6,700 bases of DNA, from contig JBAYRO010000132.1 of NCBI GenBank assembly GCA_041676645.1, positions 1 to 6,700 of the forward strand, read 5' to 3'. The notes under the pieces are model-generated. The model ran no database searches, was not told the DNA's origin, and was given only the letters and a program-made list of their open reading frames with translations. The translations under genes and the position numbers were made by a program. The first letter of the stretch is position 1. Each line of letters begins with the position of its first letter. This stretch comes from JAMLIN01 sp041676645 (GTDB taxonomy: Bacteria; Pseudomonadota; Gammaproteobacteria; Burkholderiales; Burkholderiaceae_E). Of this stretch, positions 5,879-6,700 are shown in pieces.

Positions 5879-6352
5879 TCAGTAGGGCAGCACCCGGGGA
5901 CGCCGGGCCGAGATCACGCCGGTGTTCACGCCGACCCAGTTCAGGCCGCCGAACAGGCGACCGTGCTCGATCTTCACGCAGCGGTCCATGATCGAGTCGA
6001 GGCCCGCTTCGCGCGCCATCGCGTCGGCGCGCGCATTGTCGACCCCGAGCTGCTGCCACAGGCAACGGGCGCCGATGTCGATCGCCTGGCGGGCGATGGG
6101 CTCCACATCGGCCGGACGCCGGAACACGTCGACCATGTCGACCGGCTCGGGAATATCGGCCAGCGAGGGATAGCAGGTCTCGCCGAGGATCTCCGGGTAG
6201 CGGGGATTGACCGGGATGATCCGGTAGCCGTGTTCCTGCATGTACTTGGCGGCGAAGTAGCTCGGCCGGTACCAGTCGGCCGACAGGCCGACCACGGCGA
6301 TGCTGCGGCATTCGGAAAGGACCCGGCGCAGGGTCGCGATGTCGGCTGTCAT
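5879..6352 (-). CDS. CoA-binding Rossmann-fold protein (YccU family)
   Basis: The product is a 157-residue stand-alone CoA_binding_2 domain, the usual size for this family. Residues 17-24 (SIAVVGLS) are the first strand and glycine turn of the nucleotide-binding fold. The following RPSYFAAKYMQEHGYRIIPVNP (about 29-50) is the family signature. DMVDVFRRP (about 72-80), LWQQLGV (about 98-104) and MDRCVKIEHGRL (about 122-133) complete it. Family members bind CoA or acyl-CoA; the physiological role is not established, and no partner acyl-CoA ligase half is visible next door. The ATG at 6350-6352 gives the canonical N-terminus, although no clear Shine-Dalgarno precedes it. The frame stays open upstream to 6688 but only antisense to the PhaM-like gene. 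It diverges from that gene and converges on the 5296 gene. Confidence 0.88.
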   Translation of the reverse strand: MTADIATLRRVLSECRSIAVVGLSADWYRPSYFAAKYMQEHGYRIIPVNPRYPEILGETCYPSLADIPEPVDMVDVFRRPADVEPIARQAIDIGARCLWQQLGVDNARADAMAREAGLDSIMDRCVKIEHGRLFGGLNWVGVNTGVISARRPRVLPY

Positions 6353-6392
6353 GCGATCGGCGGCTCGTCTCGTGTCGTACGCGATCCCCGAG

Positions 6393-6398
6393 GATATA
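6393..6398 (-). promoter_or_regulatory. Possible -10 of the CoA-binding gene
   Basis: TATATC on the minus strand lies about 41 bases before the start codon in otherwise GC-rich DNA. It matches the -10 consensus at four positions. No convincing -35 is visible. Confidence 0.3.
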
Positions 6399-6478
6399 CC
6401 GCCGGCGTTCACCCGGTCCGATCCGGCGGCGCAAACGCCACGCGCGAAGCCATTCATCGACCCGGGCCATCGAGCTTC

Positions 6479-6487
6479 TGCTATCGT
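6479..6487 (+). promoter_or_regulatory. Extended -10 candidate for the PhaM-like gene
   Basis: TG, one base, then TATCGT forms an extended -10 with a predicted start near 6494 and a leader of about 40 bases. The -35 region (about 6459-6464, GACCCG) is weak, as expected where an extended -10 compensates. Confidence 0.4.
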
Positions 6488-6521
6488 CGGTGCTGGAGTC
6501 CCTCCCGCGAGAACCGGAAAC

Positions 6522-6526
6522 GAGGA
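6522..6526 (+). promoter_or_regulatory. Shine-Dalgarno of the PhaM-like gene
   Basis: GAGGA lies seven bases before the GTG at 6534. It decides the start in favour of this GTG. Confidence 0.75.
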
Positions 6527-6533
6527 AAGCAGC

Positions 6534-6700
6534 GTGGCCAAAGGCTTCGGCATCAGCGACCTGACGTCGCTCGGATTCGGGCAGGTCGGACAGCTGCTCG
6601 AAACGATGGACATGATGAGCAAGACCTGGTCGGCGATGGCCCTGCCCGCCGCCATGAGCCCGACCCTCAGCATCGAGGAACTCGACAAGCGGATCAGCGA
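6534..6700 (+). CDS. PhaM-like polyhydroxyalkanoate granule protein, N-terminal part (cut by window edge)
   Basis: Fifty-five codons are visible, starting from a GTG with GAGGA seven bases upstream. The product begins VAKGFGISDLTSLGFGQVGQ, continues through a methionine-rich amphipathic stretch (LLETMDMMSKTWSAMALP) and reaches PTLSIEELDKRIS at residues 43-55. The P-x-L-x-x-EELDKRI pattern is what PhaM-family proteins carry just before their conserved helix; known PhaM activates PHA synthase and links PHA granules to DNA. If that holds, the protein would act at carbon-storage granules and the organism should also have phaC. The conserved helix itself lies beyond the window, so identification rests on one short motif. 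Other phasin-like small helical proteins are possible. Confidence 0.5.
   Translation, partial: MAKGFGISDLTSLGFGQVGQLLETMDMMSKTWSAMALPAAMSPTLSIEELDKRIS

Noticed and set aside
5879..6688. A longer 269-residue version of the CoA-binding protein starting at 6688
   Set aside because: The extra N-terminus is antisense to the PhaM-like gene and its promoter and has no match to the family, whose normal N-terminus falls at 6352.

Overview
The window is GC-rich bacterial chromosome with ordinary housekeeping and metabolic content. The tRNA-Tyr, tRNA-Gly, tRNA-Thr, tuf order, the strong sigma70-type tRNA promoter, a 4-hydroxyphenylpyruvate dioxygenase of the NPMGTDGFEFVE type and a PhaM-like start at the right edge all suggest a gammaproteobacterium, perhaps near the Xanthomonadales. 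That placement is inferred from gene order and protein flavour; no rRNA or full marker gene is present. I see no phage, IS element, CRISPR array or toxin-antitoxin pair.

Left part (1-880, minus strand): a translation-machinery transcription unit. A near-consensus promoter (852-880) precedes tRNA-Tyr(GTA), a 212-bp spacer, tRNA-Gly(TCC), tRNA-Thr(GGT), a 223-bp leader and the first 40 codons of tuf (EF-Tu). This is the layout of the E. coli tyrU-glyT-thrT-tufB operon. Both long spacers hold short tandem duplications, and the Thr-tuf spacer begins with a near-perfect hairpin.

Middle (881-5126): hpd (plus strand) diverges from the tRNA operon. It ends stop-to-stop, with no base between, against a minus-strand gene for a 507-residue ankyrin and cysteine-rich lipoprotein that I cannot assign a function. 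Upstream of that gene on the same strand is metY, O-acetylhomoserine sulfhydrylase, a PLP enzyme of methionine/homocysteine synthesis.

Right part (5127-6700): a small secreted two-cysteine protein (plus strand), probably translated from a leaderless mRNA, diverges from metY across a GC-rich tandem-repeat patch. It converges on a CoA-binding Rossmann protein (minus strand) over a cluster of GC hairpins. A PhaM-like gene starts at 6534 (plus strand) and leaves the window.

Apart from the tRNA-tuf operon the genes are separate units in alternating orientation, with no sign of one shared pathway. The points most worth a second look are the lipoprotein architecture, the structured and repeat-bearing spacers of the tRNA-tuf operon, the palindrome upstream of the hpd ribosome-binding site, and the leaderless promoter that sits at the edge of a repeat array.
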